Below, piece after piece: positions 36,843 to 45,938 of a DNA stretch of 64,000 nt. The notes under the pieces were generated by a model. The model had not been told where the DNA came from and did not search any database. It was given only the letters and a program-made list of their open reading frames with translations. Position 1 is the stretch's first letter. Every line of letters begins with the position of its first letter. A program made the position numbers and the translations under genes. Source of the stretch: Nonlabens spongiae (GTDB lineage: Bacteria; Bacteroidota; Bacteroidia; Flavobacteriales; Flavobacteriaceae); the NCBI RefSeq assembly GCF_002117125.1, contig NZ_CP019344.1:1240001-1304000 (forward strand). The letters are read 5' to 3'.

Positions 36843-38234
36843 CTATTTAGGGTAAGACTGACCTTTGTAGAAATCACCAGTGATGATCTGCATGGGTTTT
36901 GCGTTGTCAGTCGGTACATAAGTGTATTTAGGAATCTTGTTTTTAACTATAACCACCTCTCCAGTATCTGCACTTTTGAACTCATAACCAAATTTGTTTT
37001 TTATCTGTGTACCTTCTGCAATGATAATCCACTGTTGAACTGCGGTGTCTGCATAAAGAATGAATGGAGCGTTGATCACTTCTGGTTCAATGATAGCGCC
37101 TTCTACTGGAGTCACATCTTTTTTGATGCGATAGTATGTAGCTTTATCCTTTGAATAATACAGCCAGTGATTATTATCCTCAAAAAGCTTCAAATCAGTA
37201 TTTCCATAAACGGAGTACAAGGCACGGTTTCCATAAAATATTTGAATTTTACCTTGTTTCCATTTAAATAATACCGGCGTGTTTTCTCTGAATAATTCAA
37301 GTGGCAACAACTGATTATTAGGCAACCCATTGGGCATGAAATTCCTTTTGATATAATAATTACCGTCGTATGGAAAATGAACGATGACATCATCACCATT
37401 TACAATAAATCCCGTATTGTATTCTTTCTTATTCAGATAGAACTGTGGAGATTTTCCAGGTATTCGTTTTATGGTAAGTAGGTCTGCTTTAAGCTCATCG
37501 TGGTAGAAAACATTTTTGAGCATGTAATAGCTGGGTTGCTTTCCTTTTTCTGCTTCTGCGATATAAGTCCCGCGATCATCCCGCACGGCATAGTATGTCT
37601 TGTCATAGCTATCTGTACGCCATTTGATCATACCATTTTCAAAGGATTTTACTTCTATGGCACTTTTATCCTGTTTATCTGGCCACGTTGTGGTCATGGT
37701 CACCACGAGTTCTTTTCCCTTTTTATCGTAGCTATAAACGGTTTTCTTTTTACCTTCTAACACTTCTTGAGACAATCTACCCTGCCTATCGTACATATAG
37801 GTGTGAGTCCCAAAGAAATCCTTTGCTGTAGCTATCTGGCCTTTACTGTCATAGGTATAGGTATTAGGAGATGAAGGTTTCCCATCTATATAGCTGGTAA
37901 CTTTTAAGATTCTGTCCTTTTCATCGAGATCGACTATATAGGAATTGTCAAGCGCAGCATCTTCAGGCGATTGATTGATAAAGTCCTTGATGGTTTTACC
38001 GCCGTCATGGACGGTTAGACCTTGTTCATTATATTTATTTTTATCAGCAATAGCGATTCCTTTTGCATACTCGTGCCATTTTACAAACTGACCCGTTGCA
38101 GTAGGATTTAACGGTGCGATCTCTATGTCAACTGCAGGCTTCAACATTACATCTTGCGCAACCACCTTAGTCAAGGTCAACATGATCGAGATGAGTAATA
38201 TTCTGGATGCGATAACTGGGACTTTTGTGTTCAT
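36843..38234 (-). CDS. Exported YD-like protein, array member with APLNP motif
   Basis: 463 residues. A signal peptide (ASRILLISIMLTLTKVVAQ) is followed by IAPLNPTATG. YD-like units in the first half are YTYDSKGQIATAKDF, YMYDRQGRLSQEVL and YSYDKKGKELVVTM. The second half is beta-rich with many Tyr/Lys strands (YYAVRDDRGTYIAEA, YSKDKATYYRIKKD). It resembles the 792-residue neighbour in this second half. A shared upstream motif at 38299-38321 may be its promoter or operator. Function unknown. Confidence 0.65.
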   Translation of the reverse strand: MNTKVPVIASRILLISIMLTLTKVVAQDVMLKPAVDIEIAPLNPTATGQFVKWHEYAKGIAIADKNKYNEQGLTVHDGGKTIKDFINQSPEDAALDNSYIVDLDEKDRILKVTSYIDGKPSSPNTYTYDSKGQIATAKDFFGTHTYMYDRQGRLSQEVLEGKKKTVYSYDKKGKELVVTMTTTWPDKQDKSAIEVKSFENGMIKWRTDSYDKTYYAVRDDRGTYIAEAEKGKQPSYYMLKNVFYHDELKADLLTIKRIPGKSPQFYLNKKEYNTGFIVNGDDVIVHFPYDGNYYIKRNFMPNGLPNNQLLPLELFRENTPVLFKWKQGKIQIFYGNRALYSVYGNTDLKLFEDNNHWLYYSKDKATYYRIKKDVTPVEGAIIEPEVINAPFILYADTAVQQWIIIAEGTQIKNKFGYEFKSADTGEVVIVKNKIPKYTYVPTDNAKPMQIITGDFYKGQSYPK

Positions 38235-38298
38235 TCTAATTAAAGGCTAGCGAGGTAACAACTTCAATTCAAAAATCACCTAAACTGCGTCAAATTGA

Positions 38299-38321
38299 AA
38301 TAAGGCAGTTGACCTAATTTG
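38299..38321 (-). promoter_or_regulatory. Array motif AATAAGGCARTTGACCTA, copy A
   Basis: 20 of 23 bases match 45903-45925. It sits 65 bp upstream of the ATG of the 36843-38234 gene and 2 bp after the preceding stop codon. The equal distance to a start in both copies suggests an internal promoter or operator of the array. Confidence 0.45.
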
Positions 38322-38323
38322 TA

Positions 38324-40702
38324 CTATTTCTTGACTTTGTATTTCTTAAGTTCCTCTCTACTGCGGGTCCTGATTGCAGAACGCTTCTCAGAGTTAATTT
38401 TTGAGATCAGCATCGTAGCGATATCGCTGGGCACTAGCATCATGAACTCATAACCCTCTTCAAAATCATGATCATATAATTCATTGAATATATCAAGGTA
38501 GTACTGATCTATTTCTTGTTGAGTTTTTCCATCGGCTTTGAAAGACTCTATTTCCTTAGCAAAAAGAGGTCTCGCTTTATAAGAGCCCAATGATCTCATT
38601 TCAACGTACTTTTGAGCTTCTTTACTCAACTTGGAGGTTGTTCCGGTTTTTAAGCTCAGAGATGATGTTTGTTTCTGCCCAGGAAGTGATAAAGTATAGA
38701 GGTTATCATTTTTTAGCTTGTCGTAATCAGGAAGCTCGTAGCTTAATTTCCCGTTCAAGAATATCTGGGCTGTACCATTACTAGTTTTTTTCCAAGTGAA
38801 TGCATTTGAACTAAGGTATCCCGTAGGAGATAATAGAGAGATTCCCTTTGCGCTTTTATAGACAAAGTATTCACCCTTTATCAAGGGTGCGGCAAGAAAA
38901 CCACTATAGCCAGGTTTTTCTTTATCTACATAAATAAATGCATTGAATTTGTTGAGATATACCATCCATTTTCCTGGAGCACCTTTGAAAATTTTATAGT
39001 CCTCTTTTAGTAATGACTTACCGTAATTATAGAAGTATTTAAGAGCTCCTTCTCGATATTCAACTAGTAATTCGCCATTCTTTGCTGCAATTTTTGCCTC
39101 AATTTTTTTGTTATAAGGCAAGTCCTTTAAGTTTTTGATTACAAAATCAGTGTTGCCATAACCACCTAACACATCTTTTCCTTTTGGTGTCAAATTGAAA
39201 TAATCTGGGGAGGCTAGACTCTCGTCTCCTTGAAAGAAATAAAATTCATTTTCTCCTCTACGTTCTATAAAAACAGGTTGCCCCTCTTGATAAGCGGCAA
39301 ACTTTTTTTGTGCGACAGCATTAGGGTTATTTTCTATCAGAGGTTCTCCAGCATACAGCCGCGCATAGTCAAGCAAACCATCTGTGATTGCATCATAGTT
39401 GGGTAAGATGAGCCACGGTTTACCATCATAAACGAGTACCTTATCTCCGTTTTCAGTAAATTTTGACTTACCCAGCTTTTTGTAGTCGATACTTACCGCA
39501 TTTTTCATGACGATATAGGTCTCTTTGACCCTATCCCGGCCAAACAAATATGTATCTCCTTCTCTCTTTTCAGGAATTAGAAATCCATTGTTTGAATTGC
39601 GGAAATCCTTCACCAGATAGGAGGTATTTGTCACGGTATCATGGGCAACATAACTATTACCAAAAAGATTACTATTCTTTTTCAAACTTCTACCCTTCTC
39701 AAAAGGTTTGAAAAACTTTTCAGTATTGTAAACCACTGCGGTCTCTCCTTTGACACGCAACTGCGCTATTCCCGTGGCGCCGTCATCATCCTTATCTTTA
39801 TAGCCTGTGGGACTGTGATAATAATGGTTAATTTGAGGTATAAAAAATATTACTCCATCTCCAGTATCCCTAGCTCCAGAGCTTATGGTTCGCAATTCCC
39901 TTTTTCCTATAGTGGGATAAGCAATGGTTAGTGATTTTTGTGGTATGAGCCTACGTTTGATGAAATTAATGGTTGATTGTGATTTTAATTTTTCAAAATC
40001 AGAGTAGTACATAATTGATTTAGGTCTCGTCTCACTGTATTGTTGTTCAAAATCTTTTGTGAGCCAATTTCCCTTCTCGTCAAAAGTGTATTCATATTTA
40101 ATAAGTCCACGCCAGCTAGAACGCTCCAGCTCCAGACTGTCTTCGTACAAAATATAATAATCAGTTTCCTTACCCTCTGGATCTATATATTTTATATCTA
40201 CCCGCAAAATTCCAGCGTTTATGCTATAGGAGTAAGTGGTGATTCCTACATTGCCTGTCTCTTTCTTTCTTGCTTTTTTTTTAGAAAGCCTTCCCTCACG
40301 ATCGTACTCATACTGGTAGACCCAAAACTCATTGTCCTCAAGAATTAGTCTGCTTTTCTTGTCATAATTGTAAAACGAGGGTTTTGAATTTGGGTCATAG
40401 GTATAAAAGTTGATTTCGACGATTAAACCATTCTCACTACGCTCATAAATACCTTTATTTTTGATAGCCTCTTGCTCATCGGTATAAACATTATCATCAA
40501 TAGGCACACCATTTCTATCATATTTGGTATACTCATACTGATAAATGTCTCCCTTTAGATTTGAGTTTTGCTTGTAATCACTGTATGGTCCCGATGGATT
40601 TAAAGGGGCAACTGCTCTGTCTATGAGAAGCTGAGCCTGTAGAGGTTCCGCTTTCGCGAAAGCGAGAACTATAAAGATATAAACCACAAGATCCTTCATC
40701 AA
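38324..40702 (-). CDS. Large exported YD-like protein, array member
   Basis: 792 residues, the largest of the array. The signal peptide holds the palindrome-encoded VLAFAKAEPLQAQ. The motif VAPLNPSGPYSDY follows directly. YD-like units are YEYTKYDRNGVPIDD, YNYDKKSRLILEDN and YEYDREGRLSKKKA. The central and C-terminal parts are long runs of short beta-strands with repeated x-NG-K/D-x turns (FTENGDKVLVYDGKPWLILPNYD), similar to the second half of the 463-residue neighbour. The end is basic (RTRSREELKKYKVKK). It lies 6 bp downstream of the C1 peptidase gene, so the two are surely co-transcribed. It could be a substrate or partner of that peptidase, but this is inference. Confidence 0.68.
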   Translation of the reverse strand: MMKDLVVYIFIVLAFAKAEPLQAQLLIDRAVAPLNPSGPYSDYKQNSNLKGDIYQYEYTKYDRNGVPIDDNVYTDEQEAIKNKGIYERSENGLIVEINFYTYDPNSKPSFYNYDKKSRLILEDNEFWVYQYEYDREGRLSKKKARKKETGNVGITTYSYSINAGILRVDIKYIDPEGKETDYYILYEDSLELERSSWRGLIKYEYTFDEKGNWLTKDFEQQYSETRPKSIMYYSDFEKLKSQSTINFIKRRLIPQKSLTIAYPTIGKRELRTISSGARDTGDGVIFFIPQINHYYHSPTGYKDKDDDGATGIAQLRVKGETAVVYNTEKFFKPFEKGRSLKKNSNLFGNSYVAHDTVTNTSYLVKDFRNSNNGFLIPEKREGDTYLFGRDRVKETYIVMKNAVSIDYKKLGKSKFTENGDKVLVYDGKPWLILPNYDAITDGLLDYARLYAGEPLIENNPNAVAQKKFAAYQEGQPVFIERRGENEFYFFQGDESLASPDYFNLTPKGKDVLGGYGNTDFVIKNLKDLPYNKKIEAKIAAKNGELLVEYREGALKYFYNYGKSLLKEDYKIFKGAPGKWMVYLNKFNAFIYVDKEKPGYSGFLAAPLIKGEYFVYKSAKGISLLSPTGYLSSNAFTWKKTSNGTAQIFLNGKLSYELPDYDKLKNDNLYTLSLPGQKQTSSLSLKTGTTSKLSKEAQKYVEMRSLGSYKARPLFAKEIESFKADGKTQQEIDQYYLDIFNELYDHDFEEGYEFMMLVPSDIATMLISKINSEKRSAIRTRSREELKKYKVKK
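40649..40664. repeat. Dispersed palindrome, copy 14 (in a signal peptide)
   Basis: Perfect 16-mer read as LAFAKAE at residues ~13-18 of the 792-residue protein. Confidence 0.95.
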
Positions 40703-40708
40703 CCGTAT

Positions 40709-42475
40709 CTATAGATTACTCCACTTCCCTCCCGGCAGTTTAATCGCCATAAAGATTTTATTGTTGAATTGCCACACTTTTGCTTTAAACGGAACTTCCT
40801 CTTTGAGCAGGGTCAATTCCCTATTTGTAGAACTTACCCGGTAAACATCAGACTTAAAATTCTTGAAGTTCTCGTTGAAATAATTGATCGCTTTTTGCTC
40901 AGTATCAAAAACCAACTCAACTTCCTCCAGCACTCGATCCGTATGACTGCTGAATTTAAATTGCGCATACTGAAAGGGCGCATCCTTATAAAGTACCGCA
41001 TGGTTAGTCTGTCCAGCGACGGTGTTGAAATCAACCTTACTCTCTTGAATAGCTCGGTGAAAGTCTATGGGACTCACATTGAACCCCATGTTCTTCCCAT
41101 CAAAAACAAAAAGCTCATTGAATACTGAGCCTTCCATTTGCGGCGGATTGATTTGATGAGCATTTTCAAGATCTCGCGTTTTATACTGTCCTACTCCAGC
41201 TGTAATCGCGCGATAGTAGCGTAAGGTCTCAACGCCGTTCTCTCCCGTGATTTTTACATTCACATTGATATGACCACTATTGAGTAAAAAATCCGGAGGC
41301 ATCAATTGATCCTCAAAAGGTTTGAATCCCAAGAGTTTTTGCAAATCATCTTCAAATGTGACGGTTCTGGTCATTAATTCTTGATTGCGCGAATCATACA
41401 CCCTAAACTCTGCTTGCTGGATTTTTACCGGATCAAAAGATTGATCCAGCGTCAAATAAAACTGTGGTTGAGCTTTCTCATCTAGAAAAAGACTGCTTTT
41501 CAAATCGATGCGTGAATCTGATTTAAGATCACTGTATTTTTCTGGGTAGAGAATATTGGCCTCTGCAAAAAACAAGGCTTCTCGCGCCATAATTTTATGC
41601 GCGGCATAAGAAATGTAGCCGTACCCATTATCGCCCCAATCGGTTCCCCATGAGTTCTTGAAGATAAACCCCTTATCATTAAAACCTACTATGGTCACCA
41701 CATGACCGCTGTAATTTTGACGTGTGCGGCCATCTTCCATTTTAGTCGTAGGTTCGATCAGGTAGAACGGAACTTTACCACTAAAGATGTCTGCCGTAAG
41801 GTCGCCTTCATAGGTATTGTAAACATCTATATAACGCTTGTTACCGTCTGGGAGCTTCACTCCTATCGTAGGCAACAAAGGATTGCCGGCAGAGATCTTT
41901 GCCCGCGACCAGGCTGGCGCATGAACATAGGTATAATGCACGGCAATACTGGGAACGCCTGCAGTGAGTAATCTTTTGATCTCGTCAATATCGTGAGCCA
42001 CCGTTTTATCATAATAGATAAAATCCTTCTCTAAAATTCCGTGGCTGGCAAACTGCTGGAACTGGTATAAACCTATGCTTCCTATCTGTGCGCCTTTGAT
42101 CAATCTGGTAAAATCGTTAATATCGCTTTCCCACTCAAGCGGTTCTCCATTATAAGGCATGACCTCTTCACTGATCACACCATAAGTAGCCAATGGTTTT
42201 TTGTAACTGCTCAAAAACGCGCCTTCCTCATAGGTCGCGCCGGGCTGGCTGTGCTTGAGTGCTGCATAAAGATATTGCTCACTGACATCTGCCGGCATGG
42301 CAGGCACGGTTTCTAAAGCTGCTGCCACCCCAAAGGCCGTGCAGGTCCCTCGCATTCCCTGGTTTTTGACTGGTGTTTGCACGTGGCGGTAATCAACGCC
42401 TTGGGCATTTGAGAATTCAGCTTTCGCGAAAGCGAGAACAACACAAAATATGGGAACTAATTTTTTCATAATCAT
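40709..42475 (-). CDS. Exported papain-like cysteine peptidase (family C1)
   Basis: 588 residues. A signal peptide with palindrome-encoded VLAFAKAE precedes a C1 catalytic domain (residues ~28-300). Its N-terminus reads DYRHVQTPVKNQGMRGTCTAFG, so the catalytic Cys is Cys45. The catalytic His is in SGHVVTIVGF and the Asn in FKNSWGTDWGDNGYGYISY. There is no propeptide between signal and catalytic domain, as in some bacterial C1 enzymes. The C-terminal ~280 residues are beta-rich and unassigned. It is flanked at 6 bp on both sides by exported YD-like genes. It is the only recognisable enzyme of the array and so a likely key to its function, perhaps processing the neighbouring proteins or external proteins. 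The start is MIMKK or two codons later. Confidence 0.88.
   Translation of the reverse strand: MIMKKLVPIFCVVLAFAKAEFSNAQGVDYRHVQTPVKNQGMRGTCTAFGVAAALETVPAMPADVSEQYLYAALKHSQPGATYEEGAFLSSYKKPLATYGVISEEVMPYNGEPLEWESDINDFTRLIKGAQIGSIGLYQFQQFASHGILEKDFIYYDKTVAHDIDEIKRLLTAGVPSIAVHYTYVHAPAWSRAKISAGNPLLPTIGVKLPDGNKRYIDVYNTYEGDLTADIFSGKVPFYLIEPTTKMEDGRTRQNYSGHVVTIVGFNDKGFIFKNSWGTDWGDNGYGYISYAAHKIMAREALFFAEANILYPEKYSDLKSDSRIDLKSSLFLDEKAQPQFYLTLDQSFDPVKIQQAEFRVYDSRNQELMTRTVTFEDDLQKLLGFKPFEDQLMPPDFLLNSGHINVNVKITGENGVETLRYYRAITAGVGQYKTRDLENAHQINPPQMEGSVFNELFVFDGKNMGFNVSPIDFHRAIQESKVDFNTVAGQTNHAVLYKDAPFQYAQFKFSSHTDRVLEEVELVFDTEQKAINYFNENFKNFKSDVYRVSSTNRELTLLKEEVPFKAKVWQFNNKIFMAIKLPGGKWSNL
42420..42433. repeat. 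Dispersed palindrome, copy 15 (in the C1 peptidase signal peptide)
   Basis: Intact 14-bp core, followed by G; the left outer base is A instead of C. Read as LAFAKAE at residues ~14-19. Confidence 0.93.
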
Positions 42476-42481
42476 GGATGT

Positions 42482-43402
42482 CTATTTCTCGATGGACTGC
42501 AAGGTTTTCTTATCAAGCGTCGTATTGCCAGAGGTACTACCGTCTGCATAGATGATCTTTCTTAGATAATATCTTCTCACGGTCTGATCGTGTTTAGGCT
42601 TGTAAATTATAGCCGTCCAGTCGTCCATTTGGTTGGTTATGGTTTTTGAGAAAGGATATTCCTTTTCGCTTTCACTCATTTGCGCATCGACAAACTTGTT
42701 AAAGGCATCGGGATCGTTTGCTGCCATTTCAAAAAGATCATTCCATTTCTTACCTGTCTTTTTCAGATTAAAAAACACCTCATGATTAGTAAATGGAATG
42801 TGATAGGCGGTGGCGTAGTCGTTGTCATCATTTTGCACAGCAACCAGTTGATCACTTACATACAGATAGGAGCGCTTATCATGCTTTGAATATACAGTGT
42901 ACGCACTGCCTTTGTGTTTGTAAGAGTCGGTGCGATCTGGATAGGCAGGGTCAGTTACGGATGATAACTTGTCGTTTTGATAATAAAGCCTGTATCTGGG
43001 CACCTCTGTAAAATCACCTTTTTCGTTTCTTTTGTACTTCTGTTCCGTTATGCCAAATTTTGAGCCGTCTGATTCACTGACCAGTTTGCCGTTCTCATAC
43101 TTAAACATTTTTACGGTTTGTAAATATTGATTGGCCTCAAGACTTTTTTCAAGATTACCATCGCTGTTGAATACATAAGCCATGGCGTCCAGTGGCACGA
43201 TGCTATCGGCATTCACCACTTTGTAAACTACAAGCTCGATTTGTTTGGGCATTTTGGAAACATCATACTGCTTCCATGAGGTGTTTGTCCAGCTCATGGG
43301 CTTTTTCTTGCCGTCCATTAGGACATCGAGTGGTTGTTGAGAGTACGCTTTCGCGAAAGCGAGAACAAATAAAATCAGAAAACCGTTTTGTAAGTACTTC
43401 AT
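42482..43402 (-). CDS. Exported YD-like protein, array member
   Basis: 306 residues. The signal peptide has palindrome-encoded VLAFAKAYSQQ. The body contains MAYVFNSDGNLEKSLEAN and YKRNEKGDFTEV, which resemble YD-like units. The C-terminus is RKIIYADGSTSGNTTLD followed by a short tail, the clearest example of the array-wide ending. It is 6 bp upstream of the C1 peptidase gene and 3 bp downstream of the previous gene's stop. No enzyme motif is visible. Confidence 0.65.
   Translation of the reverse strand: MKYLQNGFLILFVLAFAKAYSQQPLDVLMDGKKKPMSWTNTSWKQYDVSKMPKQIELVVYKVVNADSIVPLDAMAYVFNSDGNLEKSLEANQYLQTVKMFKYENGKLVSESDGSKFGITEQKYKRNEKGDFTEVPRYRLYYQNDKLSSVTDPAYPDRTDSYKHKGSAYTVYSKHDKRSYLYVSDQLVAVQNDDNDYATAYHIPFTNHEVFFNLKKTGKKWNDLFEMAANDPDAFNKFVDAQMSESEKEYPFSKTITNQMDDWTAIIYKPKHDQTVRRYYLRKIIYADGSTSGNTTLDKKTLQSIEK
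43346..43361. repeat. Dispersed palindrome, copy 16 (in a signal peptide)
   Basis: Perfect 16-mer read as LAFAKAY at residues ~14-19 of the 306-residue protein. Confidence 0.95.
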
Positions 43403-43405
43403 AAC

Positions 43406-44143
43406 TTAGAAATAAATGATTTCACGGGTCACCTCACCGCCAAAGCGCTCGTCACTGTAGGAAATCCAGTTACCATATTTGTCATATTTGACATTTGACA
43501 TCGATTTTTGTCCCAAAACATCATGATAAACATTTTGATAAGCACCATTACTATAATAATAGGTTGCTCGTCTAGTACTATCTTCTTTATCTGACTGCTC
43601 GACTTGAAGGTCATCAGTTTCTCCAAAATAGCGATAGTCGATCGTGTTCTGAAATTTATCGTCCCAATAACTTGTCTTTTCAATTACCCGATTTTGATCA
43701 TCATACTTGAAAATGACCTTTTCTGAATAGTCGGTACCATTGTATATAATCTCTGTGAGATTATTGTTGCTATCGTATTTGTATTCTTTAAAAGCACCAT
43801 CTTCATAGGTAGTCTTAACAATGTTACCATTTTGTACAAGATGATGTCTATTTCCGTTTTTAGTCTTGACGATGATTTCATTTTCAGCGTATTCCATTTT
43901 TAAGGGTTCGTACTCAGAGTCATCTGAAACCAATTTACCCTTTTCGTCAAATATGACGGTATTCACATCTGTTCCGTCATCAGTAGTTGTAGTGGTCACT
44001 GTTTTCATTACTGGTCCAGCAAGACCGTAATCTTGACTGAGATAATTAAACACCGTAGGGTTTAAAGGTGCATTAGGGTTGCGCATGTTTTGAGCCTGTG
44101 CGCTGCCGCAAAAAAGTATTAGAAGGAATAAATGCTTGATCAT
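43406..44143 (-). CDS. Exported YD-repeat-like protein, array member
   Basis: 245 residues with a signal peptide (LFLLILFCGSAQAQ). NAPLNPTVFNYLSQ follows directly. It is composed of YD-like units: IFDEKGKLVSDDSEY, YKYDSNNNLTEIIYNG, FKYDDQNRVIEKTSY and VKYDKYGNWISYSDE, ending in REIIYF at the position where neighbours have the R-x-I-x-Y ending. The gene stops just there, so it may be a minimal form of the family. Confidence 0.68.
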   Translation of the reverse strand: MIKHLFLLILFCGSAQAQNMRNPNAPLNPTVFNYLSQDYGLAGPVMKTVTTTTTDDGTDVNTVIFDEKGKLVSDDSEYEPLKMEYAENEIIVKTKNGNRHHLVQNGNIVKTTYEDGAFKEYKYDSNNNLTEIIYNGTDYSEKVIFKYDDQNRVIEKTSYWDDKFQNTIDYRYFGETDDLQVEQSDKEDSTRRATYYYSNGAYQNVYHDVLGQKSMSNVKYDKYGNWISYSDERFGGEVTREIIYF

Positions 44144-44173
44144 GAGGAATTAATTTAAAGATTAAATTGTTGA

Positions 44174-45172
44174 TTAATACTGCCTCACGCCGTTCACAAG
44201 CCGCATTTTCTTGACCTTCATCAAAGACATGTTTGCATCATAACTCTTGAGCGATAGTTTCTTGCCTACATTACCTTCTACAAGTTGCTCTTGAGCCTTG
44301 AAAACGGTGTGGTATTGTTTTTTCAAAGGGTTATAAATCAAAAGGTAATCGCCTATCTTGACTGCTTTGAGTGGTATTCCTGCCACACTCGATTCTAGGA
44401 CGTATTTCCCGTAGCTTCCAGGAGCCACCGTCACAATTACATTCCCAAAATCATTCGGATCCACTTGATCGTAGTAATAGATGGTACGCTCATCATCAAA
44501 ATATTTACTTCCATTTTTATAGCGTTTGATCCAATTATACTCCTTATCAAATTCATAAGTGAAAGTGTCCTTACCCTGCCCTACTTCTTCTGACGACCTA
44601 ATCAATCCCTCTCGGTATTCCTTGATATAGTGATTGACAAGAACGCCGTCTTTGTTAGTCTCCTTTTTATCTACTACAAGTGCTTTACCCTTATTTGTGT
44701 AAGTATATATGGTAGTGTATTCAAAGGTGTCGCTTGAATAGACATCTTTAATAATACGACCGCGATCATCGTAAGTATAGACCGTCTTTTTGTTGCTCGG
44801 AGTAGACTCCCAGGAGAGCATATTCCCATTTGAATCGTATGTATAGACTTTGGTTTCAGGTTTCCCAGCAGTATACGAAATTTCTGTAATGATGCGCCCT
44901 TGATCGTCACGATCTACGACAGTTGCATTATACTCTGCAGCAACGTCTCTTCCTACGGTTACAATGGCTGTATTAATTAAATTACCTTCTTGATCATACC
45001 ACTTATCACCTACGGTTATGACTTTACCATATGGGACACCCTGTCTATCGATACGCTGTATTTGATCTGGAGTAAAAGGATTTTCAGGCGCATTACGCCA
45101 GTCATAGGATTTAGTTTGAGCGGTCACTGCGACCTGCCAGAGAATTAAACTTAGAAGAATATAATTTTTCAT
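44174..45172 (-). CDS. Exported YD-repeat-like protein, array member
   Basis: 332 residues from ATG 45172, which begins a clear signal peptide (MKNYILLSLILWQVAVTAQ). An upstream in-frame start at 45214 would overlap the previous gene. After the signal come NAPENPFTPDQ and the best YD repeats of the array (YTYDSNGNMLSWEST, YTYDDRGRIIKDVYS, YTYTNKGKALVVDKK, YEFDKEYNWIKRYKN). ERTIYYYD precedes a C-terminal ~90-residue beta-rich tail. Predicted periplasmic or surface location. Confidence 0.68.
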   Translation of the reverse strand: MKNYILLSLILWQVAVTAQTKSYDWRNAPENPFTPDQIQRIDRQGVPYGKVITVGDKWYDQEGNLINTAIVTVGRDVAAEYNATVVDRDDQGRIITEISYTAGKPETKVYTYDSNGNMLSWESTPSNKKTVYTYDDRGRIIKDVYSSDTFEYTTIYTYTNKGKALVVDKKETNKDGVLVNHYIKEYREGLIRSSEEVGQGKDTFTYEFDKEYNWIKRYKNGSKYFDDERTIYYYDQVDPNDFGNVIVTVAPGSYGKYVLESSVAGIPLKAVKIGDYLLIYNPLKKQYHTVFKAQEQLVEGNVGKKLSLKSYDANMSLMKVKKMRLVNGVRQY

Positions 45173-45194
45173 AACAAATAATTGAATTATCAGA

Positions 45195-45836
45195 CTACTG
45201 AATTGAGAAATCAATTGTACTCACCACCATTGCGGTACAAGCATTTCTATAAAAATCGTCGTGGGATTTTACGTTTGAATCTGGGTGGGCTCGTTGTACT
45301 ACTGCAAGACCGCGGCTGGCAGTATCGCTGGGTGCCATAAGCGTATTGCGAACAAGATATTTTGTTGGATTATCACTTTTCGCTTCAGATTTCTCGATTA
45401 CCACTGCGTCTGCCACCCAATACTCTTTTCCCGCAATAGTCTTTTTGCTTTCCTTGACATCCTGGACCTCATACATGAATTCCAGTATTCCCGTTGTGTT
45501 TTTGAGAATGTCCTTCATCATCTTATCCTTATTATCTGCGTTCATTCCAGTAGCGCTCCAGCTGTTGAGGCGTACCTCTTCTATTACTTGATCTCCATCG
45601 CGCTGGGCAAATTTTGCATAAGTGCCATATCCCTTACCGTCCTCTGGTAACTCGTGAGGTACATTGCTGTAATAAGAAAGTGTGAAATTGAGAGGTTCTA
45701 AGCCATACTTATTTGTGTAGGCCTCATCTATTATTAAGGTCTTTTCCTCGCCACAACCTTCCACAGTAACTTTTTGTGATTTATCAGTACAGGATGCTGC
45801 GATCAACAGACAGATCATAGGTATAATTATTCTCAT
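45195..45836 (-). CDS. Exported lipoprotein of unknown function
   Basis: 213 residues with a lipoprotein signal ending LIAASC (Cys16). No YD repeats. Contains YTNKYGLEPLNFTLSYY, then an alternating strand/helix region (EYWVADAVVIEKSE) and a C-terminal AVVQRAHPDSNVKSHDDFYRNACTAMVVST. It resembles small photosystem PsbP-like or DUF-type lipid-anchored proteins only in general shape, so no family is named. It heads the middle block of the array, with motif copy B upstream. Confidence 0.6.
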   Translation of the reverse strand: MRIIIPMICLLIAASCTDKSQKVTVEGCGEEKTLIIDEAYTNKYGLEPLNFTLSYYSNVPHELPEDGKGYGTYAKFAQRDGDQVIEEVRLNSWSATGMNADNKDKMMKDILKNTTGILEFMYEVQDVKESKKTIAGKEYWVADAVVIEKSEAKSDNPTKYLVRNTLMAPSDTASRGLAVVQRAHPDSNVKSHDDFYRNACTAMVVSTIDFSIQ

Positions 45837-45876
45837 TTCTTAAAAGGTATAAAGTTGAACATTAATTACTACCAAA

Positions 45877-45914
45877 ATTGCCTTATTCTATTAAAATCTG
45901 GAATAAGGCAATTG
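45877..45914. repeat. Perfect 13-bp inverted repeat in the array
   Basis: AATTGCCTTATTC at 45877-45889 and GAATAAGGCAATT at 45902-45914, loop 12 nt. The right arm is part of array motif copy B. It lies between the 45939-46274 stop and the lipoprotein start, so it may be a terminator, an operator, or both. Confidence 0.7.
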
Positions 45915-45925
45915 ACCTAGATTGT
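45903..45925 (-). promoter_or_regulatory. Array motif AATAAGGCARTTGACCTA, copy B
   Basis: Sits 67 bp upstream of the lipoprotein ATG, matching the position of copy A relative to its gene. A weaker 13-of-17 match is at about 48222-48240, upstream of the first gene of the array. Confidence 0.45.
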
Positions 45926-45938
45926 TCTCTAAATGAAT

